DNA from: Knufia peltigerae
Taxonomy: Eukaryota > Ascomycota > Eurotiomycetes > Chaetothyriales > Trichomeriaceae
Assembly (NCBI GenBank): GCA_030247855.1
Contig: JAPDRN010000078.1
Span: forward strand, 1 to 64,000
Length of the DNA: 64,000 nucleotides
Reading direction: 5' to 3'
Part shown: positions 31,027 through 43,176 of the stretch, one piece after another
How the letters are laid out: each line of letters begins with the position of its first letter
Position numbering within the stretch: the stretch's first letter is position 1
The notes under the pieces: generated by a model
The model's database searches: none
What the model saw: the letters and a program-made list of their open reading frames with translations, nothing else
What the model was told of the DNA's origin: nothing
Position numbers and translations under genes: made by a program

Positions 31027-32951
31027 ATGGCCCCTGGACCACGCAGCCCGAGCATTCTCGATCATGTGAATCCGGAAACGCCAGGACCCCAGGTCCTCCC
31101 ACCACTGTCCCGCGTGACGAGCGCGCCAGAAACACGGCACCCCGAAGAACCATATCCTGCCTTCACCGATCGGATCCCTCTCAAGCGCAGCTCGCCCATG
31201 GATCGAGCCTACGAAAGTCCCCGGAACACCTCCTGGCCATCGCCGAGCACTTCTTGGTCACGCAGGAATTCGAGTCCACGCGGTGCTTGGGGAGAGCCAC
31301 CGGACAAAAAGGCGCGGTTGGAATATGTGCCCGAGCTGGAGGAAGAAGAGGTGGAAGCGTGCCGGCGAAAAACAGACTATACGGTATGTTGGTCCTACGG
31401 CTACAGTGCCTTAAGCAGCGTCGAGATGTGTGACTGACGTGGGCTTTGCGGGCAGGCCAGTTCTTATATTTATCCGCCCGACCAGCTGCCGCCGCCACCA
31501 CCACTGGCATCCTCTCGAACAGGTTCTCGGTCTTCGTTCGGAAGTTGCGGAAACTGTTCAGACTCGGATTCTCTATTGGCGGACCTGGTGACAGGTTTTT
31601 TCGATCTGCAGTCTCAGGTCTGCCAAGTGCTCAATCTCCCGCTGCAGCAGCGGAATGCAGGACAGGTAGGCTGGGGTAATGGTTACACCTGTCGACTATA
31701 CGCTGACTTGATCGCTTCCAGCAGGCAAAGCTCGAGTTGACTAAGCTAGGCCTGAAACAGTCACTTGCATGGGCCATCGCCGAGTTACGGCATACGATTC
31801 GTCTTGTCCAGGATCATTCAAGCAGTCGCCCAGGATTGCCCTCTTTGTCCGACGTGGTGCCGCCGCCCTTGGGACACGATATACGACGGCACTCAGTCCA
31901 TGGCGAGTCGTCGACCGCTCCCGCATCTATAAAGGATTCACGCCGCATACCTCTCCATCTAGAACCTCCCCTAGGTGACGATTTCTCTCGCAGACCTGTC
32001 GACCTCGCAGATCCAATGCCTCGACACTTTGACCAGTCTCTTCCCTCTATTCTACACGGCGAAGAGCCCAGACGTGCTCAGCCCTACGACCAGATCGTGC
32101 CCCCTTTGACCGGTCAGTCGCCACATCCCTCCTCGACATCCTCGCTGTTTACGGCTCAGTCCCCTATCCAGTCTCAACCCTCGACCAGAACTCTACCTTC
32201 CCCTCCAGGTGGGCCGTACCCCAGGACAGCCAGCTCTGGTTCCGCTCAGTACTCGCCCATCACCTCTCAGACGCCGCAAGGCAGTCATCTGCAGGATCTC
32301 CAGCATCAGATATCTACCAAGACTTTGGCCCTGCAGACCCTCCAGCGCGAGCACGACCAATTACTCGCTGCTTTCTCCCGCTCTCAGATCCGATGTACCG
32401 CCCTCGACAAGAAGTCTCAGGTGTCAGACCATGAGATTATCACCCTGACCGAAGACAAAATCCGGCTCCAGCAGCAGGTGGACACCCTTGATGCCCAAGT
32501 GCTCGAACTGACCAAGGCGCGCGACGAAGTAACACAGCAATCGACGGCAGATGGGGCGCAGTGGAGACAGATCATGGCCATGTCATCGCAATTGCAAATC
32601 AAGGGTGCCGAAGAGGCCCGACGCTTCAAAGCCGAGCGAGACGCCTGGGATGAGGAACGGGTCGCGTTACAGGGACGCATTAAAGAGCTGGAATCCGTCA
32701 AAGACGGATCGCCCGAGAGGAAAGCCGAGTCTGGTTCCACCACACCGGTGGCGAGCGACTCGATCCTGGCTTCAGACTCGGTGGAGGTGCTTCGTCAGGA
32801 AGTTGTCAGACTGAGGAGGCAATGTGTGGAACTGGAATCCAAGTTACAGGAATTGGCCGGTGAGGCTGAACAGATTGACAACGCCATCAATACTATGGAG
32901 AATGTACGAAGGAGTTTGTCAGGTAAAAAACGAATCTCGGACGAAACCTAG
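31027..32951 (+). CDS. Coiled-coil protein of unknown function (3 exons, 598 aa)
   Basis: Exons 31027-31383, 31456-31665 and 31722-32951; introns 72 bp (GTATGT) and 56 bp (GTAGGC), both in phase 0. The second acceptor could also lie 3 nt downstream (CAGCAG). The N-terminal ~100 residues are Pro/Ser-rich and end in KKARLEYVPELEEEEVEACRRKTDY. The exon 2 junction gives ASSYIYPPDQLPPPPPLASS and then a CxxC-bearing segment (GSCGNCSDSDSLLADLVTGFFDLQSQVCQVLNLPLQ) that continues into LGLKQSLAWAIAELRHTIRLVQ. The C-terminal 250 residues form long coiled coils (HQISTKTLALQTLQREHDQL, DKIRLQQQVDTLDAQVLELT, VEVLRQEVVRLRRQCVELESKL). No zinc finger or DNA-binding domain is seen. Such proteins are often annotated as leucine-zipper-like in fungi, but I cannot name it. 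Confidence 0.75.
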
Positions 32952-34610
32952 GCGAGGGCCAATGTGATAAGTCAACTTAGGATTGATCTATTCAAGACTT
33001 GACGCAGGCTGGATAAATTTGCTGCAACTATACCACTGGCGATTCTGGCAACTCGCTGGGCTTTCGCCGACCACTTCGCCACCACGGAGACATTTCTGAA
33101 TGGGACCCCGTCTTCACCACCAAGGGGGCTTTGTCAATATCGGCCGTATGCCTGCATGCATGTCCGTCGGCTACGTTGCAAGCGTTTTGCGGCCGAACCA
33201 CTTAAGGTACATCTATTCCTAGCCGGCGAAAGAGTGAACCTCGAGTTGGTATAGCTTGGCACAGTACGGCAAGACCAGGTATGACCACCGGAGCTAGAAA
33301 CTCTTTGGATGTGCCGTGGTTGCGCACAGGCTCACAATCTCTCTCTCTCTCGATCTATGGAGGCGATCGAGACTTGTGTTGTGAGAGCGAGGTCAAGGAA
33401 GGCGAAAATGATGTCAAATCACCAAACCATGGGGGGATTTGCTCGTGGAACACATTGTACGGCTTGAAGAGAGTGGTACGGTGTACACGTAGTGTCTTTT
33501 TTTCTTTTTTTTTTCTCGCTCTGTCAGAAGCCTGGCATCAATTTCGAATTTATTAGACGTGTTGAGGCTACCTCGTGTACGAGTAAGAGGCAAGCCGGCA
33601 ACGGTCCGCACGGATATATAACATCATTTTTATTTGCAAGTTGAGTGGTTTTCTTACAGTTGTGCCCCGGCGAGTTTGTACTCGGACTGCCTAGAACCTA
33701 GACACTCCATGTAACTCAGCCTCGTCGGTGGGGTCGTTCACTTCTAGACAAATGCTACTTGTACAGGCAGCCTACGGTGTATGTAGAAAGTTGTAATGAT
33801 TGCATTGAATTGGTGAGAGGAAACTACCTGGATACCAACAAATCGAGGTTTTTGTAATTACTGGCACAAGAACCCATCCCTACTACTCCGTGATTAGAGG
33901 TATATTTGCCTCCCATCGTGCTGAAGTAATGTCTGACTGCAACCATCCTGCATAGCCGTACTCGGTAGAAAGGTCGGATCGAGATGGCGACCCCATAAGC
34001 AACCATTGTAGCCTCATTACCCATGGCGGAGAGAGCGAGCGAGATACGGATACTGTGCATCTAAGATGGATGGATCAACGGATGGAAACCCCTCTAATCC
34101 CTCTGGTCCCTCCTGGGCCCTCTCCGGGTCTGTGCGGGCAATTGAATTACACTCGTCCGTATCCGTATGTCGTAGTGACACCATCTTGCCGCACCACATT
34201 AGCAACAATCACCACCTCATCTCATCAATCATCTCATAATTCATTGAATTGTTTGCAAAGAACTCTACATTCTACAGTCATCCACTCATCACCGACACCC
34301 GTCTCTTGCTCAGCTTATCCCTCGCCGCCCTAGGCCCTCAGTCTCTTTGTTGGATTGCCACCCGTGCGAGTTGCCACACATGCGTCTACTAGTCCACATC
34401 CTCCATCTCGATAGCCTCCTCCTCTCTTCGAACTCGAACCGATACTAAGTTTCACTTCCCGCTCTACCTATTGTATCCACCGCTACGGCCGCTTCACCGC
34501 ATTCCGACAACCTCTGATCTCGTCGATGGTGCTGAGCTGGCCGGATGCCGATCCGACGGCCAGTGCATTGCTGAACGCACCACGCCGCTTACCTCGCCTC
34601 GCCCGCCATA
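32952..34610. other. Intergenic / promoter of the Iqw1-like gene
   Basis: 1.66 kb without a supportable gene. A CT run lies near 33341-33354 and a T-rich stretch near 33498-33514. The C/T-rich segment just before 34611 resembles promoters and leaders of filamentous fungi. Confidence 0.55.
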
Positions 34611-37600
34611 ATGGACAAGGTTGACGGGAAGCTACTGCGATACAGAATCGGGGCCGCAGGGGGAAGTCGGACGGTAAAATCCCTGTACGGCGACAAATCT
34701 TGGGTCGAGGATTTAGACATTGTCAACGAGTTGGGCGCACACACCGGATGCGTCAACGCCTTGAGGTACGGAGTCCATACACACACGCGCACACACATGG
34801 CCCAATCGTGTCTTGCCCACGTAATTCTTCACCTAGCTGACTACTCTCCCTAGTTGGTCTACAAGTGGAAGCTTACTGGCCTCGGGCTCGGACGATACCT
34901 ATCTGAACATCTGGGGCTACAACCCTGCATCCGATTCCAAACCCTTTTCCTTGAACACGAGCGTTCACACGGGTCACGTAGCCAACATCTTCTCCGTCAA
35001 GTTCATGCCACACTCGAGCGATCGGACGGTAGTATCTTGCGCCGGAGACTCGGAGGTCCGGGTGTTTGACCTGGAATACGCAGGCGTGGCTCGAGGGCCC
35101 ACGACGGATCAGGGCCATTCCACGAGCACAAGAAGCCGGAGGGTCAACGCCTTCTTTCGGAACGCACGATGGTTGAACGAGTCCAACACCAATGCTCGCG
35201 TGTACCGAAGCCACGCCGACCGGGTCAAGCGGATCGTGACCGAGTCCAGCCCTCACCTGTTCCTGACTTGCTCCGAAGACGGCGAGGTACGCCAGTGGGA
35301 TCTCCGCCAACCTTCTTCGGCGTATCCTCGTCCTCGTGGAGGAAGCGGCTATGGTCGGTATCGTGGCGAGGGAGCCCTGGTGACAGGAGATGGATGTCCT
35401 CCACCACTGATCTCGTACAAGAAATATGGGTTGGACTTGAACACCATCTCCTGCGCGCCCAGTCAACCACAGTATATTGCCCTTGGCGGGGCCCATCTCC
35501 ATTGCTTCCTGCATGACCGACGTATGCTCGGCCGTGATCTCGAGGCGGAGAAAGGTCGCCCTGCTTCTTCTGCCCAGAAGCCTGTGGTGGGCACTCACGA
35601 AGACGAATCGATGGCCGGAGCGACGCGATGTGTGAGGCGATTCGCACCCAACAACAGACGGAAAATGGGTCTCACTGATCATGGTCATATCACGGCCTGC
35701 AAAATCAGCAACGCAAACCCGAATGAGATGATAGCTTCCTGGTCCGGCGACCACGTCTACAGTTTCGACATTGTCAAGTCTCCAGACGCCAGGGAAGCCG
35801 AGAGCAGAGCTGACAGGGCGTTTCAGGCCGCTCGGCTGCGAAACCGGTCTGAACGTAAGAGAAAGAGAGCCAGAGGCGATGGCTCTTCGACCAATTTGGC
35901 AGAAGCGGCCAGCGCCAGCCGACGTCTTCGGAGAGTTCCAGACGACAGGCAAGAAGAAGGCCGCACTGCCCTTTTGGCTAGGTACAGTGACGGGGACTCC
36001 GAAGTGATATCAATACCGCGTGAAGAATCGGCAGGAAATGTCGAATCCGCTTCGCCCCATGAGTTCCTGCTAACAGAAGCCCAACAAGTGGCAGAGCAAG
36101 TTGCGAGATCTTTGGTTCAACTTCGCAAGACCTTGTTCGATTTCTCTGCTACCCTGAGTGAGGAGGTGGCCGCCGTCATGGAAAATACTTCCGAGCTGAC
36201 ACCTCACACTGCGTCGTTTACCGCCGTCCTGGGTCTATGTGCTGGCTTGCTTCCACAGATGGATGAAATCATCCGGACATGGTCTTATCCCGTGAATCCA
36301 AGTGAGGAGGATGTGATGTTCCAAAACACCCTTCGGTACAATCGGGAAGCAGCGTGGAGGTTAGTTCAGGGAGCAGGCTGCCTGGCACGCAGCATGGGTG
36401 GTCGTCTACAAAGTCTGAGTTCGGCCCCTGATGTTCGCCTTGCGCGATTCAGTGCGGTTAAGCCTCCCGCTCACGAAGGTAAGAACATTGGCAAGGGCTC
36501 TCAGTTCTGTTATGATTTCCTCAAGGCCATCCTTCTTTGGATCGACGGAGGCCGAGAAGCTGTGCTGCGAGAATTCAAGAGACCGGCTCATGTTAGTAAC
36601 GAAAGCCGTCGATTTCCGCTCGACGACGATGATACCGTAGAGACCTTTGTGCCGAAGCTCGAAACCTATTTCCTGGAACTCGCAGAAGACGACGTTCCCG
36701 TGGTAGATATTGACGCCAATCGATTTGAACGCGACGACAGACGTTTGATCTTCCCGAGTCAAGTATCCGCCGTGCAAGCTTTTATCGGAGCATTGACGAA
36801 CATCAAGCTTGAGTTCAACCAAGGAATGTCTGCTCCCAGTGACGCCACTGAACGCATCACTCGCATCATGGACAAGGGAGCAGCTGCGAGGTTCTGGGGG
36901 GTCAAGGTAGGCCGATCATTACTGATGCGTGCCGGCGAAGGCATCAACTTTGACTTTGTCAATCGAGCCTTTGGAGGCATACGATCTCATGTCGTTCCAG
37001 ACTCGGACAACGAAAGATCACAAGAAGATGTTGATCCTGATGAAGCAGACCGCAGCGTGGAATCTCTCGATGTGGTTACTGGTCTCAATCTCGCCACCCA
37101 GCAGCAGGCATCCGGCTCCTCTGCGGAATCTCCAGAAACGGTACGTGGCACGACTGAAGGGTCGGACCGGTCAGATATCGAAATAGACATGAATCCTGCA
37201 GTTGAAGTCGAAGATGCCAACGCGGACGAGGAGGAAGATGAAGATGAAGATGAGGACGACAATGAGGATGATCAGTCTGATTCTGATCACGATGACGAGG
37301 ACGATGACGATGACGATGCAGGCGCATACGCTATAGAACGTATCTTGTTCCGTCGTCGAGCCGGCTTCAGACGAGGACCTCGCGAGCGTGCCTCGGTCAA
37401 CCTCCACGTTCCATATTCATCCCATTCCAAGGCCTACAAGGGTCATTGTAACGCGCGAACGGTGAAGGATGTTAACTACTACGGGCTCAATGATGAGTAT
37501 GTCGTCAGTGGATCGGACGATGGAAACTTTTTCATCTGGGATCGCAAGACGTGCAAGATTATGAACATCCTCAAAGGCGATGGCGAAGTGGTCAACGTGA

Positions 37601-38327
37601 TCCAAGGACATCCCTATGAGCCTATTCTCGCTGTCAGCGGCATCGATAGTACGGTGAAGATATTTGGGAATGGAGGTGACAGCCGAGAACGATACGATGC
37701 CGCCCATGGGATCGACGTAGCCAACCCAAGCGGGGTTGAACACCCTTCGTTGCGGTTTGGGCCCCGGCAAAGATTTAGGCGTATGCGGTATGGTCTGACT
37801 GAAGATGGGGACGAGGACGAGGACGAAGAAGAGCCCACGGCGGCGAGGAATGGGACGTCGTCGGCCAACGGAGGGTTGGAGAGCCGGAGGGCATTGCAAA
37901 ACGAATACGCCATCACCAGTCAAAACGACGCGGCGCGAAGGCAGGGTGGCGGCGATACATTTGTCACGGTAGGTACCATGGAACAGCTACTGGTCAGGTC
38001 ATGGTTCCTGGCCGGGGTACATCTGATTTGATTTGCTTTGACTTGACCCGGGGCTGTACTGACTTTTTGTCTCTCTGTGTGTGTCTTGGGGTTCGTGCAG
38101 GAGTCTATGATGAACAGAGTTGCTTTGGCAATTCAACAAGGTGAACTTGACATTATTGTGGGACAACTAGTGGAACAGCTCGGTGGTCAAGAGGAAGCTA
38201 GGAATGCCGTGGATGATAATTGTGAGGTGAGTACGGTTTCTATTCCTAAGGGCCTGATGGTACCCATCTGTTGATCTGTATGATATGCTTCGGGTTGGCT
38301 GATTTATATTGTGGCTAGGTTATGTGA
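34611..38327 (+). CDS. Iqw1/DCAF6-like WD40 protein (4 exons, 1134 aa)
   Basis: Exons 34611-34765, 34854-37968, 38101-38226 and 38319-38327; introns 88, 132 and 92 bp. The first splice restores GAHTGCVNALSWSTSGSLLASGSDDTYLNIWGY, a classic WD repeat. Further repeats follow: VHTGHVANIFSVKFMP, VVSCAGDSEVRVFDLEY, YRSHADRVKRIVTESSPHLFLTCSEDGEVRQWDLR and GHITACKISNANPNEMIASWSGDHVYSFD. Two more lie after a long acidic linker (residues about 841-873, nearly all D and E), beginning YKGHCNARTVKDVNYYGLNDEYVVSGSDDGNFFIWDR. The split propeller with a long insertion is the architecture of fission yeast Iqw1 and animal DCAF6/DCAF8, substrate receptors of Cul4-Ddb1 ubiquitin ligases. The WDxR motif (QWDLR) needed for Ddb1 binding is present. 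The last exon encodes only Val-Met-stop. Confidence 0.88.
37219..37317 (+). repeat. Acidic GAN/GAY-rich tract in the WD40 gene
   Basis: About 33 codons, almost all Asp or Glu, between the two WD blocks of the Iqw1-like protein. Low-complexity coding sequence, probably length-variable. Confidence 0.8.
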
Positions 38328-39020
38328 GCTTACACGAAGCATTTACATGGAGCAAGTAAACAAAAAACAATTGTTTTCATCTACAATGGTGAGTGGGTGA
38401 TACAAAAGGATTGGACTGGACCGGACTGGAGGTATCAATCAGCACTCTTGGGGGGATTTTGTCTATGAGAATCCTGAGGCATTGTTGTATGAATTGACGA
38501 GGATGAAAATACATATTATCACGATGTGAATTTCCTTTGGCGTCAAGGGGACATACCAATCCATGTAATGAATGAATGAATGGATTTGAGATATATATCT
38601 GTTGGTGTTGTGTATATCTTACCGATCTCTGGTTGAAATGGTGGACACTCTACTTCACCTCATTTGTCTCACTATGGCATCATAAACTTTGCCAGATTGT
38701 AGCAAAAGGTCCCATCAACAGGTAATTCAAACATCGAAGAGAGATCATATCCTCATGAATTTCTTTGTTTTCAGCTTCTCGTCGGTATCCGATGTTTAGC
38801 CGTACCATTTACTTGGGGGAATGAAATATTTACATCATGATCATGAGACTTTTTTTTCGATACCAAAAATAGTTGACATCTGAACCACAAGAGTGTGAGG
38901 AATGTAGCTCTAAACACCTACTGTCTCTCTTTTTCGTCTCTCTGATCTCTTCCCGCTCTGGACACACACTCCTCCCCTTTGCATTCCTATCCATCATCTA
39001 TTACAGAGTGAAAAAAGAAA
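38328..39020. other. Intergenic between tandem genes
   Basis: 693 AT-rich bases between the WD40 stop and the SET-gene start. Contains a short GAATGAATGAATG tandem near 38569. No gene seen. Confidence 0.6.
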
Positions 39021-39530
39021 ATGAAAACTATGGGAAAGTTACCATCCTATCTAGGAAGAATGTTTGATCAATTATGTATGGACGGAGAGGTTACCGAGGA
39101 TATTATGAATTTTGTCAAGGGATTGGACCGTAACGATGATGATGATAATGAGGATAATGAGGATAATGAGGGCGACGACGACGACTACAACACCCCCATA
39201 CAAACGTTGAGAGAAATTAGGGCCCTACCCACTCGACCTCTACAACATGCAAGTTTGTTATTGGCTCGTCATGGTCTCACCCGGAAAATGGCACAACTGG
39301 ATGACGGACTGTGTCCGAACTTGATCTTGCAGAGGGCCGAGGTCTATGAAGCGTTGGGGTACAGTGAACTCGCTTTAGCTGATGCCTATGTTTCTTACAC
39401 TCTTTGTGAGGTCGTTCTGGAAGGTGGGCATGTTTCGGATCTTGAACCGGTCACAGAATCCGGAGAGAGGTGGCCGCCTAGGATCGACACTACTGACACA
39501 AACACCGAACATGGGACCGACGATGAGGGT

Positions 39531-39562
<32 letters not shown>

Positions 39563-41288
39563 GGAGGAGGAGGAGGAGGAGGAGGAGGAGGAGGACGACG
39601 ACGACGATGATGATGACGAACCGTTGACCGACGACCAGAAAGACTTAGTCTTGAAACACAAATATCATAGCTTGATATTATTATCTCGAGCAGCATTATT
39701 GTTGGGATGTCAATATCAATCGAAAGTTTGGATTGATGAATTGGTAACCATCAAGGGTTGTTTACACGTCAGTGACGGTGAGACTGCAACAACAAACACA
39801 CACGAGGATGGCAATGCAGAAGTCACTACCGCCGTTGAAAGCTCAGGTTCAAACTCAAGCTCAACAACGAAGCCAGATACAATGGTCAGTGATTTTTGTA
39901 ATTTCTGGTCGGTTTGTCAAGGCGAAGGTGATAGGTTTCGAAAGGCAGTCAGTGACGTACGAAGAAATGGAGACAAGACAAAAATGTTTGGATCAAGCCA
40001 AAGGGTCGTGTATCCTTGGAATGAGATGGAACCGGATCGAATGAGCAAGGAGAGTCTAGGGGAGATTAATGCCAGGTTGAAAGAGGTGGCTCCTGATCTG
40101 GAAGTGGAAATTTCAGTCCTGCCCAATCTATTGACGACTGAGACGAATGAGACAAACGAGACGAACGATGTTGGATCTCATAGATCGACAACAAACACGA
40201 ATGGTAGTTCAGCAACAACAACTACAAACGGCGACTCGACAACAAAAGCAGAAGGATCATCACAATTGGGTCTTTACGCTAAAAAAGATCTCAGTCCCAA
40301 CTCGACAATACTCCAAGAAAGATCGACCATCACAGCCATACGACCTCACGGGGAAGCTCTATGTGACGCCTGCGCTGCGGATATGGAAACCATACCACAT
40401 GACCAAAGACGGTATTGTGACGGGTGTAATCTTCCATTCTGTTCGGACGAGTGTCATGACCTAGCGACCCGAAACTACCACAGACAAAACGTAAACGACG
40501 AGGAAAATGACGAAGGTTATCCACCTGCCGAGACTCCATTCTGTCCAGGGTCGAGTGGTAACGAGGATATACATACTCTCGGAAGGGCAGAAAGCTCGAC
40601 AACCCCCGAATGGGATTTGTATTTCTTGTTGTTGTCCAGGACGATGCAGACGGCAGAAACACAAGCTAAACATCCACTGGATCTATTCGAGATCAAGTAT
40701 CTCTGGGGTGATTTTAGTCCGGCGCTTTTTGGGACGGGTGGTGATGCGACGTCGGACAGCAAATCAGGTCAAACTACACCCTGGACACTCCCTTACAGTG
40801 TCAGGCATCATGTCGAGTTGCCGCTCCAGTGGTTCGAGGTGTTGATGCATTCGCGCGAGGGTTGTCGTCCGTACAGCAAGCACTGGATGGAAAGGTACGA
40901 TTGGTGGATCGTCCAGACGTTGTTTGCAAAGTTCAGAGGGGTCGCCGATGCGCAGCAGAGTACCTGGACCGGCAAGCCCGAGGTGGCCGCCGTGCATCCG
41001 TTGTGGTGTTTGGCGAATCACAGTTGCAACCCCAACGTCACGTGGAAGAGTTCGGGGGTGAGGAACTTGACAGTCGTGCAAGAACGGGCGTGGAGGGACA
41101 TGGATGCGACAGACACGGAAACGGAGTGGAAGGGGATCAAGGCCGGGGAGGAGATTTGGAATCATTACACGGATGTTCAAGAGAAGGATCACAGGGAGAG
41201 ACGAGCTAGGTTGCAGGGTGTATTGGGAGGTGATTGCAGGTGCGAGAGGTGTCTCGCCGAGGAGGCGACGGCGAGGGCGGCGTCGTGA
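39021..41288 (+). CDS. SET-domain protein with MYND-like zinc-binding insert (755 aa)
   Basis: An intronless 755-aa frame. The N-terminal part has helical TPR-like sequence (LILQRAEVYEALGYSELALADAYVSYTL) broken by an acidic run of about 20 Glu and 8 Asp from residue 173. The SET domain is split as in SMYD-type proteins: SET-N at LYAKKDLSPNSTILQERS, then a Cys-rich zinc-binding insert starting at C448 (CDACAADM, RRYCDGCNLPFCSDECHDLA), and the core NHSCNPNVTW at residue 666, followed by GIKAGEEIWNHYTDV and a post-SET CRCERC. NHSCNPN and the Tyr of NHY are the SAM-binding and catalytic marks, so lysine methyltransferase activity is plausible. The target is unknown. Related fungal Set5/Set6-like proteins act on histones or cytosolic proteins. 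A longer N-terminus through an unseen upstream exon cannot be ruled out. Confidence 0.85.
39537..39620 (+). repeat. (GAG)n/(GAC/GAT)n trinucleotide repeat
   Basis: About 19 GAG-type triplets followed by about 8 GAC/GAT triplets, in frame inside the SET gene and encoding Glu then Asp. Probably length-polymorphic. Confidence 0.9.
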
Positions 41289-41543
41289 GAGAAGCATCTC
41301 GACACTCACACACATGACTGAAGGACCGGCTACCCGAAAACGAGAATCCACGACGATTCTTCTCAGCTTCACGGTAGATGTACCTTCCCGACAGATCAAC
41401 ATTGTGCCTCGACCAGGGAAATCGTGACTGAACATCGTACCAATAACACATTTGGCCAATTCTTCACCTTCACCCAGACTCACATCGAGCTCATATTCAG
41501 TTCACTATATCATAGCAAGAATACCTTTATCGACTTGTCAACA

Positions 41544-42944
41544 ATGCCTGGCCTGTCGGTCATCCGCAGAACCTTTGCACGGTCTCGATTCCTACGAAAC
41601 CTCAAATTATTTGCCAGAGACTCGTGGAGCGACACACTTCTATTGATTCTAGTGTCAGGTCTAACCTTGGCCGTGTGTCTGTTCTTTTTCTGCAATGCTA
41701 CAAGATGACACTGACATCCCTCTCCTCAGATCTACTCGATCCCCTATCGACCACCGATATTGATTCGAGTCTATGATGTCGAATATGGCCGGGTCTACAA
41801 CCATCACCTCGCATACCCGTACCAAAAGCCAATATTTTCTAGCCTCGTCGCTGGTCTCGTCGCCTCGTTGATCCCCATGGCCGTCGTCATCATCGCTCAA
41901 ATATGGTTTCGGTCTTTTGCCGACGCAACTGCAGCCATCAAGGGCCTTTCGTATGCCCTCACTGTCGGCACATTGTTCCAGGTTGTACTGAAAAAATTCA
42001 TTGGAGGTCCCAGGCCACACTTCATTGACGTTTGCAAGCCCATTTCTTTACATTACGGCCTCGGTCCAGGCGCCAATCTGTACACGTCGGCCATTTGCCG
42101 GGGCAAGGACCAAGGCAGAACCAACTATGCTCTGCAGACTTTTCCGTCCGGACACTCTGTGGTGGCTTTTGCCGGTCTAGGGTTTCTCGCAATCTACCTT
42201 TACACTCATCTGAAAATCGGAGATCCGAGGATCGATTCAAGCATGGGATTCTAGCGGATGATGTTTGTGTTTGTTCCCATCATCTTTGCGACGTACATGT
42301 CGGCAACCCTGTACCTTGCCCACCATCATTTTGCGTTCGACTGTATATTCGGCGCAGGGATCGGGGTTGCGTCTGCATTGTTGGGTTATCGATCGGTATA
42401 CCGTGGGCTGTGGTCGCACGAAACCAACTGTATACCTAGACTTGGCCAGAAGATGAAGAAGGAAATGGAATCAAGAATTGCGAGGTCCAAGGAGACATTA
42501 CCACCACCAGCTACGGCACCTCACAGATCTGGTCCCGATGGAATCATGGACGGGACGGTTGAATCGTCTCATGGTTTTGAAGGAGGAGGAGGAGAAGACC
42601 GCCAAAGCGAGTTGAGGAGAAGGAGCAGGCTTGATGATGAAGAGATGGGGTTTCGGAACACTCCATTGAGTTCCACTGGAAGTGTAGCAGAGTCTGCTGG
42701 CAGCAGCGGTTTGGGGTCTTCTCGGGTCGCCGAGAGTGTGTCTCAAGCTGTCGCGACAAGTGGATTGCCCGGCAAGAATGACACGACTGGTACGTTTTCG
42801 ACACTACGAGGACGAGGAAGAGCGGCGGCAGAGCGTGTAGAAAGAGCCTTTTATGGGGCCGAGCGCCGGTTCCCGCGGTCGGGAAAGGACAAGACGGGGG
42901 GAGGGGAGGAGGACGGGGCTGGAAGATCGTTGAGTATATCTTGA
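41544..42944 (+). pseudogene. PAP2-type lipid phosphate phosphatase interrupted by in-frame TAG
   Basis: Exon 1 41544-41672, intron 41673-41729 (57 bp, GTGTGT...TCAG), exon 2 from 41730. The frame stops at TAG 42252-42254 after 218 residues, then continues open in the same frame to 42944 (447 residues in all). PAP2 marks are present: IYSIPYRPPILIRVYDVEYGRVYNHHLAYPYQ, motif 1 K-x6-RP in KKFIGGPRP, and motif 2 PSGH in QTFPSGHSVVAFAGLGFLAIYLYTHLK. Then comes GF-stop-RMMFVFVPIIFATYMS, where related proteins have a Trp (FWK/FWR). Motif 3 (YLAHHHFAFDCIFGAGIG) comes after the stop, so the truncated product lacks the catalytic His-Asp pair. Motif 3 also lacks the usual SR pair before the histidines. 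The family dephosphorylates phosphatidate and diacylglycerol pyrophosphate in membranes. A sequencing error or recent nonsense mutation is the likeliest reading. It is convergent with SPO7. Confidence 0.65.
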
Positions 42945-43176
42945 GACTTGCTCTACTGGGGACTACAACTTGTGCTGGAAGACCTGGAACACAAGTATAG
43001 GACGTTGCAAAGAGTATATAATGAGTATGAGTATGAGGATGAGTGCAAAGATCATTGTTGATTGTTTTGCCTTGAATAAATGTCTGGTTTGGCTTGGTTT
43101 GGTTTGACGTAGAATTGTTTTCGATCAGATCGACTGAAAATTGACCATTGACTGCCCAAGCATCTTTGATGGCTAC

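Noticed and set aside
34873..35952. A 359-codon minus-strand open frame
   Set aside because: Antisense to the WD40 gene, whose frame, splice sites and motifs are strong.
40764..41483. A 239-codon minus-strand open frame
   Set aside because: Overlaps the SET core on the opposite strand; low-complexity Arg/Pro/Leu product.
42175..42254. An intron ending at TTCTAG that would remove the PAP2 stop
   Set aside because: The two available GT donors give 80-nt and 73-nt introns, neither keeping the frame. The 73-nt version hits a TGA at once. It would also delete the helix after PSGH.
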